Assembly: GCA_002309805.1 (NCBI GenBank)
Contig: DBYJ01000010.1
Span: 4,252 to 68,251 of the forward strand
From: Bacteroidales bacterium UBA1189
GTDB lineage: Bacteria; Bacteroidota; Bacteroidia; Bacteroidales; Bacteroidaceae
DNA length: 64,000 nt
Direction: 5' to 3'
Below the pieces are notes generated by a model. It did no database searches. It saw only the letters and a list, made by a program, of their open reading frames with translations, and was not told the origin of the DNA. Shown one piece after another: positions 42,322 through 50,546 of the stretch. Position 1 is the first letter of the stretch, and the number at the start of each line of letters is the position of its first letter. Made by a program: the position numbers and the translations under genes.

Positions 42322-43356
42322 TTATAATTCCACTAAATCTGATAAAACAATGCTATCGGTCTCAAAAGCCACAGTTCCCCAAGAAAGACCGACCCCGAAA
42401 CCGCAACCAATAAATTTAGTATGCTTGTTTTCAATCTTCCCTTTCAATTGCGTTGCAATGGTAATAGGAATAGATGCGGAGGATGTGTTACCATAATACG
42501 GCAGGGACAAAGGCATACGTTCGGGTTCCACCTTCAGCTTCTTGATGATCTTGTTGAGCATGATTACATTTCCCTGATGGAACACGAAATAATCGGCCTT
42601 TTGATAGTCAAAACCATAATACTCACCCAGTTTCTTAATGGATTTCGGAGGAACAGTAATAGCAAACGAGAACACATCCATACCATCCATTCGTGGCGTA
42701 AGGCGGTTAATCATCTTGCCATCAACCTCCTCCATATCGAAGGAGTGGAGGGTGGTCATGTTTCGTGCACCTCCGTCAGGAATGATGATGGCCTGTGCCC
42801 CGCTGCCGTCGGTACCCAGATGGAACTTGAATCCAGGAGCACCGTCTTCCCACGCTATGGCCGTTGCCGTACCCGAAAAACCCATAAGTGTATCAAGGGG
42901 ATACTCGGCACGTCGTTTGGCATCACCAGCCAGCAAAAGGGCTTTCTTGACAGTGCCTGCACTCATCAGACCAGCAATCGTGGAAAGGCCATACACCCAC
43001 CCTGAACAACCAAGGGCTATATCTTCGGCATAACACTCTTTATCCAGCCCCAGACGATCCTGTAAGATGCAGGCCGTTGCAGGAAGAATGTAGTCAGCAT
43101 TCTGGGACACAAAAACCAATATACCAATTTCGGACTTTTCCCATCCCAAATCAGCAATCAGTTTTTCTGCAGCAGCACAACAAAGATCCGATGTCGTAAA
43201 ATCGTTGGAATAACGACGTTCACGAATACCCGTTGTCTCTATAAAGGCAGCTGCATCGTAGTCTGCGGAAAGATTCAAATCCTCACTCTTGACTACATTC
43301 TTCGGAACACCAGCCGCTATACCTGCAATTTTTAAGTCCTTAAACGAGCAGAACAT
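42322..43356 (-). CDS. KASIII-type 3-oxoacyl synthase of acyl module 1
   Basis: 344 residues with Cys117 in DIALGCSGWVYGL, His in VFHQGNVIM and Asn in YGNTSSAS. The start codon follows the ACP stop codon with no bases between, which implies coupled translation. It is similar in sequence to the module 2 synthase. It condenses a starter unit with malonyl-ACP or a related unit. Confidence 0.9.
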   Translation of the reverse strand: MFCSFKDLKIAGIAAGVPKNVVKSEDLNLSADYDAAAFIETTGIRERRYSNDFTTSDLCCAAAEKLIADLGWEKSEIGILVFVSQNADYILPATACILQDRLGLDKECYAEDIALGCSGWVYGLSTIAGLMSAGTVKKALLLAGDAKRRAEYPLDTLMGFSGTATAIAWEDGAPGFKFHLGTDGSGAQAIIIPDGGARNMTTLHSFDMEEVDGKMINRLTPRMDGMDVFSFAITVPPKSIKKLGEYYGFDYQKADYFVFHQGNVIMLNKIIKKLKVEPERMPLSLPYYGNTSSASIPITIATQLKGKIENKHTKFIGCGFGVGLSWGTVAFETDSIVLSDLVEL

Positions 43357-43587
43357 TTATACCTTTGCCTTTGCAGCGTCAAACAAATCCTGAATAGTTG
43401 TTGCATTGCGGATATCATCACCTTTGAGTGTGACACCGAATTCGTCATCTACAGCAGCAATGATGGAAAGAGACGTAAGTGATGACCACTCTTCAAACGT
43501 CTTAAACTTGGTGTCGGGAGTAAATTCTTGAGCATCTACTTCCTCATACTGTTCTGCTACACATTTGATAAAATCATTAATTTCCAT
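43357..43587 (-). CDS. Acyl carrier protein of acyl module 1, with unusual site
   Basis: 76 residues, acidic and helical. The site reads EEWSSLTSLS, with Ser36 as the likely phosphopantetheine residue but Ser35 where carriers nearly always have Asp. The transferase could still modify it, but this departure is notable. It is followed directly by its KASIII gene and preceded by the thymidylyltransferase gene. Confidence 0.88.
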   Translation of the reverse strand: MEINDFIKCVAEQYEEVDAQEFTPDTKFKTFEEWSSLTSLSIIAAVDDEFGVTLKGDDIRNATTIQDLFDAAKAKV

Positions 43588-43673
43588 ACTAATACTTTTT
43601 GTTTAATAAAAAAACTATTTCTCAATTCATTGCCTTTTTCTACAAGGACTTTTATATTCTTACTAATTATGAT

Positions 43674-44576
43674 TTAGCAAAAAGAGGGATTTTCTTCCTT
43701 TATCTCGGCTATGACCTTCAGGAGGTATTGGCCATACTGGTTCTTCAGCATGGGTTGAGCAAGCTCGCGCATCTTAGTCGCTGTTATCCAACCTTTTCGG
43801 TAGGCAACATCCTCGAGACAAGCAATCTTGAGGCCCTGGCGTTTCTCGATGACTTCGACAAAAGTGCTGGCTTCGGAGAGGCTGTCGTGGGTACCGGTGT
43901 CCAACCAGGCAAAGCCACGATCGAGGGTTTGAACCTTCAGCTCGCCGTCCTTCAGGAACTCCTGGTTGACGGTCGTAATTTCCAACTCGCCGCGGGCGCT
44001 GGGCTTGATGTGTTTGGCGATATCGACAACCTTGTTGGGATAGAAGTAGAGACCGACGACAGCATAATTGCTTTTCGGCTTCAGAGGCTTCTCTTCAATA
44101 GAGAGACAATAGCCGTCCTGGTCGAACTCCGCTACACCGTAGCGTTCAGGGTCGTTCACCCAATAGCCAAAGACCGTCGCCTTTTTCTCCTCCTCGGCGG
44201 CTTTTACTGCACTGTGAAGCAGCGACGTGAATCCTGCGCCATAGAAGATGTTGTCACCGAGGACCATGCAGACACAATCGTTACCGATGAACTCTTCACC
44301 AATGATGAAAGCCTGAGCCAAACCGTCGGGAGAAGGTTGTTCGGCATAAGTGAAACGAATGCCAAAATCGGAACCGTCACCCAAGAGGCGCTTGAACCCC
44401 GGAAGGTCCTGTGGTGTAGATATAAGAAGAATATCCCGAATTCCCGCCAACATCAGTGCGGAAATGGGATAATAGACCATCGGTTTGTCGTAGATGGGAA
44501 GGAGCTGTTTACTCACTCCCTTCGTAATCGGATATAATCGTGTGCCGGAGCCTCCAGCGAGAACAATTCCCTTCAT
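43674..44576 (-). CDS. rfbA: Glucose-1-phosphate thymidylyltransferase
   Basis: 300 residues, the normal length. It makes dTDP-glucose from glucose 1-phosphate and dTTP. Motifs are MKGIVLAGGSGTRLYPITKGVSKQLLPIYDKPM, YAEQPSPDGLAQAF, CMVLGDNIFYG, EEKPLKPKSNYAVVGLYFY and WLDTGTHDSL. It is the first gene of the polysaccharide transcript. The other steps of a dTDP-sugar pathway (RmlB, RmlC, RmlD) are not in this window, so the later enzymes must come from elsewhere on the chromosome. Confidence 0.95.
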   Translation of the reverse strand: MKGIVLAGGSGTRLYPITKGVSKQLLPIYDKPMVYYPISALMLAGIRDILLISTPQDLPGFKRLLGDGSDFGIRFTYAEQPSPDGLAQAFIIGEEFIGNDCVCMVLGDNIFYGAGFTSLLHSAVKAAEEEKKATVFGYWVNDPERYGVAEFDQDGYCLSIEEKPLKPKSNYAVVGLYFYPNKVVDIAKHIKPSARGELEITTVNQEFLKDGELKVQTLDRGFAWLDTGTHDSLSEASTFVEVIEKRQGLKIACLEDVAYRKGWITATKMRELAQPMLKNQYGQYLLKVIAEIKEENPSFC

Positions 44577-44692
44577 TTACAACGCTTCGCGGTCGGTTGT
44601 CACAGGGACAATCGAGGAATAACGGACCTTTTTGTGTTTAACATTCAACAGAATATCGTCTCAAAATGAGTGTAAACACAATTTTACGGTTG

Positions 44693-44723
44693 CAAAGATA
44701 CGAGCATTTTTCCAATTGTACAA
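44693..44723 (-). promoter_or_regulatory. Main promoter of the polysaccharide locus
   Basis: On the minus strand TTG (44723-44721), exactly 20 nt, then TATCTTTG (44700-44693). It leaves a leader of about 116 nt before rfbA. All genes down to 16515 read the same way with mostly overlapping or short gaps, so this may drive the whole 28 kb. No UpxY-type antiterminator gene is seen here. It diverges from the promoter at 44858. Confidence 0.75.
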
Positions 44724-44857
44724 ATTAAGTGATAATAATTTTGGTTGACCCGACTTTTGCTACAAAATAATAAAGCGCTGGACAGAGCTCCATGAAGCAC
44801 AAGCAAACCCTCAAATCCTTCCAAAAAGAGCGGAAAATAGTTAAAAGAAGAGAGATA

Positions 44858-44889
44858 TTTGGTAGGAAGGGAGAAAAACCGTACCTTTG
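44858..44889 (+). promoter_or_regulatory. Promoter for the CotH gene group
   Basis: TTTG (44858-44861), 20 nt, TACCTTTG (44882-44889). It is a full consensus match, facing away from the polysaccharide promoter. The leader to the ATG at 45152 is about 260 nt and is filled with repeats. Confidence 0.7.
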
Positions 44890-44901
44890 GCCGTTTTTTT
44901 A

Positions 44902-44964
44902 GATTGAAGATTGAAAATTGAAAATTGAAAAATGAAAAATGAGAATTGAGAATTGAAGATTGAC
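44902..44964. repeat. Nine-unit heptamer array in the CotH leader
   Basis: GATTGAA, GATTGAA, AATTGAA, AATTGAA, AAATGAA, AAATGAG, AATTGAG, AATTGAA and GATTGAC follow in steps of 7. It runs into the 90-nt duplication below. Confidence 0.7.
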
Positions 44965-45127
44965 TACATCTAATCTTGTCACGACTCGGCTAATCAATTA
45001 TTATTGGTAGCCCTCGCTGCTCCGAGATTTGAGAATCGGAGATTGAAGATTGACTACGTTTAATCTTGTCCGACTCGGCTAATTAATTATTATGTTGGCC
45101 CTCGCGGCTTCAAGATTTGAAGATTGA
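44952..45127. repeat. 90-nt tandem duplication in the CotH leader
   Basis: The segment beginning ATTGAAGATTGACTAC at 44952 recurs at 45042, both continuing through TAATCTTGTC, ACTCGGCTAAT (CGACTCGGCTAAT in copy 2) and CCCTCGC. The copies differ by substitutions and small indels. Together with the heptamers it fills the gap 44577-45151, in which no gene is seen. Confidence 0.65.
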
Positions 45128-45151
45128 AAAGTGGAAAACGGAAATTGAGAA

Positions 45152-47140
45152 ATGCGAAGAGAAATAACATATCTTCTTGTGGGCGTCATGTTAGCAATGA
45201 CAAACATGGCCTCATTGCTGGCACAAGATGCTGATACGCTTTTCGTTCATGTGGGCGGAGGGTGCTTTGATGCGTTCCCCCGAAGCCTTGTTGTCAGCGA
45301 GGAGACGGATGCAAAGGGTACGCTGACGTTGACGTTAGCGGACAGCTCGGAAATGATATATAAAAAGGAAGAATTTGACTCCGTAAGCTACACAGGACCT
45401 GCGTTACCACGACTAGCCTCGTTCAAGTTCAACAACAAGTTCAACGACGAGATGCCGTGGGACGTGGAAGCCCTGTTCAGAGCTGACGACGCGATGAACC
45501 AACGCATCTTACTCGATGTTCCCACCATTACCAAATACCTCACCCCCTCGTTCAAGACGGATACAGAGGGTGCTGTGGTGTATGTCGGCGATGAGGTGCA
45601 GGAGTCGAAGGAGAGCCGTCACCGTTTCACGGAGGACATCGTCTATGCCACTTCGCTGCCCGGCTGCCGTCTGGCACGAATGACGGAGGACAACGTCTGC
45701 GTGATGGGACACTACGGAAAGGATTACACCGTCAGCGTTGACTTCATGACAGAGAGGACGACGGACGTACCCCGCATAGAGATTGACGTGGATGGCGGGC
45801 GAGACATCACCAGCCGAAGCACCTATCGCCATGCAAAGTTCTACCTCTACGGCAACGGCGTCTATGAGGACATGGAGGACAGCGTATGGATCAAAGGACG
45901 CGGCAACAGCAGCTGGAGTTGGCCGAAGAAGCCCTACCGCCTGAAGTTCGACGAAAAGGTAAGCCCATTCGGCCTCAAGAAGGGCAAGAGCTGGGTGCTA
46001 CTGTCGAACTACCAGACGAACTCTATGATGTCCAATGCCATCGGCATGAAAGCCGCCCGCCTGGCAGGGACGAAGGGTGCCAACCACATCATTCCCGTTG
46101 ACCTCTACCTTAACGGCCAGTATCGCGGAAGTTACAACTTCACTGAAAAAGTGGGCATCGGCAACAACAGCATCGATATCGACGAGGAGAACGGTGGCGT
46201 ACTGCTCGAACTCGACCAATATTACGACGAGACCTACAAGTTCTACTCCGACATTTACTACCTGCCTACGAACGTCAAAGACCCCAACCTCTCCGAGGAA
46301 CCCTTCAAAGCCGATGCGGCGGAAAGGCTGAAAGCCATTAAGAACGACTTCAACTCCTTCTGCATCTCTGTCAACAAGAAGACTGGATACGAATACAAGA
46401 TGGACGTGGATGCCTTTGCCCGTTTCATGATGGTCAACGACCTCATCCTCAACTTCGAGTTGGGACACCCCAAGAGCACCTACCTCTACAATGAGCACAT
46501 CGGCGACATCACGTCGAAGTGGGTTTTCGGCCCTGTGTGGGATCTCGATTGGGGATACGGCTATGAGAACTATGGCCGCTACTATCAGGGCGGCAGCACC
46601 ACCTCGCTCTTCAGCAAGGACAGCAATTTTGGCAACGGCACGCGCTTCTTCCGCAACCTGCTCTATAATAGCGATCTGACAAAGAAGAACTACTACCGCG
46701 TGTGGTACTACTTCATGCAGGAAAGCTATCAGGAGCTGATTGACTACATACAGGATTACTTCGACTACGCCAATCCGTCGTTCCTCAACAACGCCGAGCT
46801 ATGGCGGGACGGCTACTATTACGAATACTACCTGGAAGACATCCGCAGCTGGCTGGAGGAGCGCACAACGTGGATTATGAACCACATCGAGGTGTATGAC
46901 CTCTCTGAGCCGGAGCCGCAGCCCTACGACGACGTGCAGGAGGTCTACAGCAATCCCGAAGAATGCATCATCGTCGGTGGTGAGGTGCTGAGCATCTTCG
47001 CTCCAGTCCCCCAGCACATCGACATCCGCAACGCTGCCGGCATCCTTATCCTAAGCCTCGATGTGGAAGCAGGGACGACCACCGTCCAGCTCGAACCCGG
47101 CATATACCTTATTAATAATAAAAAGATTCTTGTGAGGTAA
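45152..47140 (+). CDS. CotH-family secreted protein 1
   Basis: 662 residues with a signal peptide (about 1-24) and a beta-rich N-terminal part. The CotH kinase-like domain spans about 230-560: SVWIKGRGNSSWSWPKKPYRLKF (phosphate and lysine site), NAIGMKAARLAGTKGANH, VDLYLNGQYRGSYNFTEKVGI, and WDLDWGYG with likely metal aspartates near residue 463. Bacterial CotH proteins are atypical protein kinases; in fibre-degrading bacteria they often accompany glycoside hydrolases. The tail IDIRNAAG ... GIYLINNKKILVR resembles a type IX secretion signal. A paralogue follows at 47273. Confidence 0.88.
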   Translation: MRREITYLLVGVMLAMTNMASLLAQDADTLFVHVGGGCFDAFPRSLVVSEETDAKGTLTLTLADSSEMIYKKEEFDSVSYTGPALPRLASFKFNNKFNDEMPWDVEALFRADDAMNQRILLDVPTITKYLTPSFKTDTEGAVVYVGDEVQESKESRHRFTEDIVYATSLPGCRLARMTEDNVCVMGHYGKDYTVSVDFMTERTTDVPRIEIDVDGGRDITSRSTYRHAKFYLYGNGVYEDMEDSVWIKGRGNSSWSWPKKPYRLKFDEKVSPFGLKKGKSWVLLSNYQTNSMMSNAIGMKAARLAGTKGANHIIPVDLYLNGQYRGSYNFTEKVGIGNNSIDIDEENGGVLLELDQYYDETYKFYSDIYYLPTNVKDPNLSEEPFKADAAERLKAIKNDFNSFCISVNKKTGYEYKMDVDAFARFMMVNDLILNFELGHPKSTYLYNEHIGDITSKWVFGPVWDLDWGYGYENYGRYYQGGSTTSLFSKDSNFGNGTRFFRNLLYNSDLTKKNYYRVWYYFMQESYQELIDYIQDYFDYANPSFLNNAELWRDGYYYEYYLEDIRSWLEERTTWIMNHIEVYDLSEPEPQPYDDVQEVYSNPEECIIVGGEVLSIFAPVPQHIDIRNAAGILILSLDVEAGTTTVQLEPGIYLINNKKILVR

Positions 47141-47143
47141 ATG

Positions 47144-47262
47144 GGTTAAGGGTTAGAGGTTAAAGGTTAAAGGTTAAAGGTTAAAGGTTAGAGGTTAAAG
47201 GTTAAAGGTTAGAGGTTATGGGTTATGGGTTAAAGGTTAAGGGTTAAAGGTTATAAGTTAGA
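47144..47262. repeat. 17-unit heptamer array between the two CotH genes
   Basis: Seventeen gap-free 7-nt units, mostly GGTTAAA with GGTTAGA, GGTTAAG, GGTTATG and GGTTATA variants, and a final AGTTAGA. It starts 4 nt after the stop of CotH 1 and ends 10 nt before the start of CotH 2. It is the longest heptamer array in the window. Confidence 0.85.
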
Positions 47263-47272
47263 GAAATATAAT

Positions 47273-50200
47273 ATGAAAATGAAAAATAAAGTTTTACTTG
47301 CTGCGCTTTGTCTATTGGCTCTTCCGGCCTTCGCGCAGGAGAAACCCCAAAGCACACTGTTCATCTACTTCACCGACAGCAGCATCAAAGCATTCCCGTC
47401 TGAGTATGTGAAGGAGGTGAACCTTGATCTTCGTTCGTTCGTCCGACTGACGCTCATCAACGACAGCACCGTCTCGTACTTCAAGAACGACATTGACTCC
47501 GTCAGCTACTTCGGCCCTGAGCTACCGGCGTTTACCTCGTTCAAGTTTAACAACAAGTTCAACGAGAACCTCTCCGTTGACGTCGCCGCCGCCGAGATTA
47601 CCGACACAATGGTGCTCAGTGTCCCTGCCATCGGCAAGCGACTTACCCCCTCGTTCCAGCTGAGCGATGACAACGCCCACGTCTTCATCGGCACCGTCGA
47701 GCAACAGTCGAAAGTCTCGCGTCCCCGTTTCGACCACGATATCACCTACACCGTCTCCCTCCCCGGCGACAGCATCTTCGCGATGGAGAAAATCAGCGAC
47801 GAGGAGTGGAGCGAGGAAGTATGGAGCGAGCCTATTGAGGAGATTCCCCTGCGCGCCAACATGCTCAGCACCAACCAGCCCTCGAACTACCCCGAGAGCG
47901 AAGGCCTGGAGATGATGCTCGACGGCGACTGGAGCACCTACCACCAATCCACCTGGGGCTCAAACGGCTATTACGCGCAGAAGAGCGAGAACGTCTGCCT
48001 CGACATTGCCCTCGATGACCCCATCAGCGTTTTCCAGTTCTACTACTGCACCCGTAACTACGACAGCTACAACCCCCTTGCCTTCACCATCTGGGCAGCG
48101 GGCGACGATGGTGTATGGAAAGCACAACGGAAAATCGGCGTCGAGGACGGTATGCCCACCAACTATGGCAACAGCGAGTACACCTCGCCCACCCTCACCC
48201 TCGACGGCACTTACAGCCACTTGCGTTTCGAGCTCACCGAAGCTGAGCACACCAAGCAGTTGCCCGACGGTTTCGTCCTCTCCTACCTCTCGCTGGCAGA
48301 GTTCCGCCTTTATAAAGTGAACGGCGACGAGCGCGTCCTCATCAAACCCTCTGAGCTGATACATCCTGCGGAGTGGTGGTACGGCATGCGGCCTTTCGGC
48401 CACGACTATACCGTGCGCGTCGACTGGCTCACTGACCGCGCTCCCGGCGTGCCCCGCATCGATATCGACATCGATGAAGGGCGCATGGTCAGTAGCAAGG
48501 ACTATTACTTGCACGCCAACTTCCGCCTCGACGGCAACGGCGTCTTCGACAACATGGAGGACAGCATCTGGATTAAAGGCCGCGGCAACAGCAGTTGGGC
48601 AGGCACCTGGGGCAAAAGCCCTTATAATATCAAATTCAACGAGAAGGTCAAGCCCTTCGGCCTCACGAAGGGCAAGAGCTGGTGCCTCATCGCCAACGCC
48701 CAGCGCGGATCGATGATGGTGAACGCCATCGGCATGAAGGCTGCCCGTATGATGGGCACCGCCGGCGCCAACCACGTTATACCCGTTGACCTCTACATCA
48801 ACGGCGAGTATCGCGGCAGCTACACCTTCACCGAGAAGGTTGGCCTCCGCAACAACAGCGTTGATGTAGACGAGATGACCAGCTACATGCTGGAACTCGA
48901 CGAATACTACGACGAAGACTACCGTTTCCGTTCCCTCCCCTACTCGCTGCCGGTTAACGTCAAAGACCCCGACCTCACCGAGGAAATCTTCTGGGAAGAT
49001 GCCAATGAACGTTTCCAGACGATACAAGATCAGTTCAACGCCTTCACTTCGGCGCTGATGAATCAGGACGGCTACGAGGAGATGATGGACCTCGATGCTT
49101 TCGGCCGCTTTTTCATGGTGAACAACCTCATCAACAACATGGAGCTCGGCCACCCGAAGAGCACGTTCCTCTATCGCGAAAACTACGAAGACCCTGACTC
49201 GAAGTTCGTCTTTGGCCCCGTGTGGGATCTTGACTGGGCGTACGGTTACGAGAACAGCCAGCAATATTTTGTGCGCGACGCGAAAACTTCCATCTTCAGC
49301 AAGATGACCGGTCAGCCAGGCAACAACTTTTTCATGGCCCTTCTCGACAACAGCGCCGAGGTGCGCAAGGCTCACTTCCGCTCGTGGGTGGAGTTCATGC
49401 GGAACTACTACGAAGAGTTCCTCGAGTACCCCGAGGACTACCTCAACTACGCCAACAGCTCCTACCTCACCAACGCCGACCTCTGGGGCGACGGCCGCAA
49501 CTACGCCAGCCAGCTGCCGCAAATAAAGAAGTGGTTCGACGACCGCACCACCTGGATTATGGACAACATCGAAGTCTTTGACCTCGACGACGACACACCC
49601 TACATCGCCATCGGCGATGTTAACTACGACGGCATCTACTCCGTCTCCGACGTCGTCTGCCTGCTCTCCTTCATGCTGGGCGAGAAGCCCGAGGAGTTCA
49701 ACTTCCGTCAGGCGGACGTTGACAAGAATGGCATGATTACCGTGACCGACCTCGTCTGCGTCATCGACTATGTGATGAAGGCCGAGAACAAGACACAGGC
49801 CAACCACCGCCAGACACCTGCCGAGGTGCAGTTCGCCATTGACGGCTTCGATGCCCGCACGGGCGAACCTACGGATGTGGACATCCGTCTGATGCCCGTT
49901 GAGGAGGCCGACGAGGAAATAGCATACACCGCCATGGAGTTCGTGCTCACACTGCCCGAGGGAATGACGTTCGAGAAGGCCGCCCTCACGGGTAACGTCC
50001 TTTCGCACACCGTTGCCACCCAGCCGCTCGACGAACGCCGCACGCGCGTCCTCATCTATTCCGACGACAACCGTACGCTCACCGCCGGCAACATGCTCCG
50101 CCTCACCGTCCGTCCCGATGCCGTCATCAAGGAAAAAGACCGCTGCATAGCCCTCAGCGACGCCCGCATCGCAACGCCTGACGGCGATGAGCACAATGTC

Positions 50201-50434
50201 CACAGCTGCTCGGCAGCCTTCCACCTCGGCACCGGCATCGACAGCCGCCTTACCGCCGCCAGCATCGATGGCGGACGCGTGCTCACCATCACCGCCCTCG
50301 AGGCAACGACCATCAGCATATACACCACCGACGGCCGCCTCGTTCGCACATTCGATGTGACGGCAGGCACCACCACCGTAGAACTTCCCGCCGGCATCTA
50401 CATCGTCAATAGCACGAAAGTAGTAATCTTCTAG
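47273..50434 (+). CDS. CotH-family secreted protein 2 with F5/8 type C, dockerin and cohesin-like parts
   Basis: 1053 residues. Signal peptide about 1-21; N-terminal part like CotH 1; an inserted F5/8 type C (discoidin-like) domain about 180-365 (LEMMLDGDWSTYHQSTWG ... LSLAEFRLY); CotH kinase-like domain about 410-740 (SIWIKGRGNSSW, WDLDWAYG near 652). Two dockerin-like calcium repeats follow about 783-840 (GDVNYDGIYSVSDVVCLL and ADVDKNGMITVTDLVCVI), then a cohesin-like beta domain about 845-980. The tail TISIYTTDGRLV ... IYIVNSTKVVIF resembles a type IX signal. Probably a surface protein acting on or binding plant fibre complexes; the catalytic target is unknown. Confidence 0.88.
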   Translation: MKMKNKVLLAALCLLALPAFAQEKPQSTLFIYFTDSSIKAFPSEYVKEVNLDLRSFVRLTLINDSTVSYFKNDIDSVSYFGPELPAFTSFKFNNKFNENLSVDVAAAEITDTMVLSVPAIGKRLTPSFQLSDDNAHVFIGTVEQQSKVSRPRFDHDITYTVSLPGDSIFAMEKISDEEWSEEVWSEPIEEIPLRANMLSTNQPSNYPESEGLEMMLDGDWSTYHQSTWGSNGYYAQKSENVCLDIALDDPISVFQFYYCTRNYDSYNPLAFTIWAAGDDGVWKAQRKIGVEDGMPTNYGNSEYTSPTLTLDGTYSHLRFELTEAEHTKQLPDGFVLSYLSLAEFRLYKVNGDERVLIKPSELIHPAEWWYGMRPFGHDYTVRVDWLTDRAPGVPRIDIDIDEGRMVSSKDYYLHANFRLDGNGVFDNMEDSIWIKGRGNSSWAGTWGKSPYNIKFNEKVKPFGLTKGKSWCLIANAQRGSMMVNAIGMKAARMMGTAGANHVIPVDLYINGEYRGSYTFTEKVGLRNNSVDVDEMTSYMLELDEYYDEDYRFRSLPYSLPVNVKDPDLTEEIFWEDANERFQTIQDQFNAFTSALMNQDGYEEMMDLDAFGRFFMVNNLINNMELGHPKSTFLYRENYEDPDSKFVFGPVWDLDWAYGYENSQQYFVRDAKTSIFSKMTGQPGNNFFMALLDNSAEVRKAHFRSWVEFMRNYYEEFLEYPEDYLNYANSSYLTNADLWGDGRNYASQLPQIKKWFDDRTTWIMDNIEVFDLDDDTPYIAIGDVNYDGIYSVSDVVCLLSFMLGEKPEEFNFRQADVDKNGMITVTDLVCVIDYVMKAENKTQANHRQTPAEVQFAIDGFDARTGEPTDVDIRLMPVEEADEEIAYTAMEFVLTLPEGMTFEKAALTGNVLSHTVATQPLDERRTRVLIYSDDNRTLTAGNMLRLTVRPDAVIKEKDRCIALSDARIATPDGDEHNVHSCSAAFHLGTGIDSRLTAASIDGGRVLTITALEATTISIYTTDGRLVRTFDVTAGTTTVELPAGIYIVNSTKVVIF

Positions 50435-50483
50435 AGAGTTATGAATTAAGAGTTAAGAAAAAATGCAGAATTTCACATCCCAA

Positions 50484-50546
50484 CGTTCTACAGGAGGCAA
50501 AGCCTCCGTCCTACAGGCCGCAGGCCGTTCTACAGCGCTGCGTTCT
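50484..50546. repeat. List of small palindromes joined by a constant spacer
   Basis: CGT[TC]CTACA begins at 50484, 50507 and 50526, with a partial copy at 50541. Between the copies stand different palindromes: GGAGGC-AAA-GCCTCC, GGCC-GCA-GGCC and CAGCGCTG. Read as protein it is low-complexity, which argues that the downstream ATG at 50547 is the true gene start. Confidence 0.6.

Noticed and set aside
16515..43587. Aryl polyene or flexirubin-type pigment cluster
   Set aside because: Ketosynthases are KASIII only, there is no chain-length factor, dehydratase or ammonia-lyase, and Wzx/Wzy and glycosyltransferases point to a polysaccharide.
43674..44576. Start of a full dTDP-rhamnose operon
   Set aside because: RmlB, RmlC and RmlD are absent in the window, so only the thymidylyltransferase is called and rhamnose is not claimed.
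47960..50224. 754-codon open frame on the minus strand opposite the second CotH gene
   Set aside because: The plus strand has continuous CotH, dockerin and tail motifs; the opposite frame has low-complexity Val/Ala/His-rich content typical of a mirror frame in GC-rich genes.
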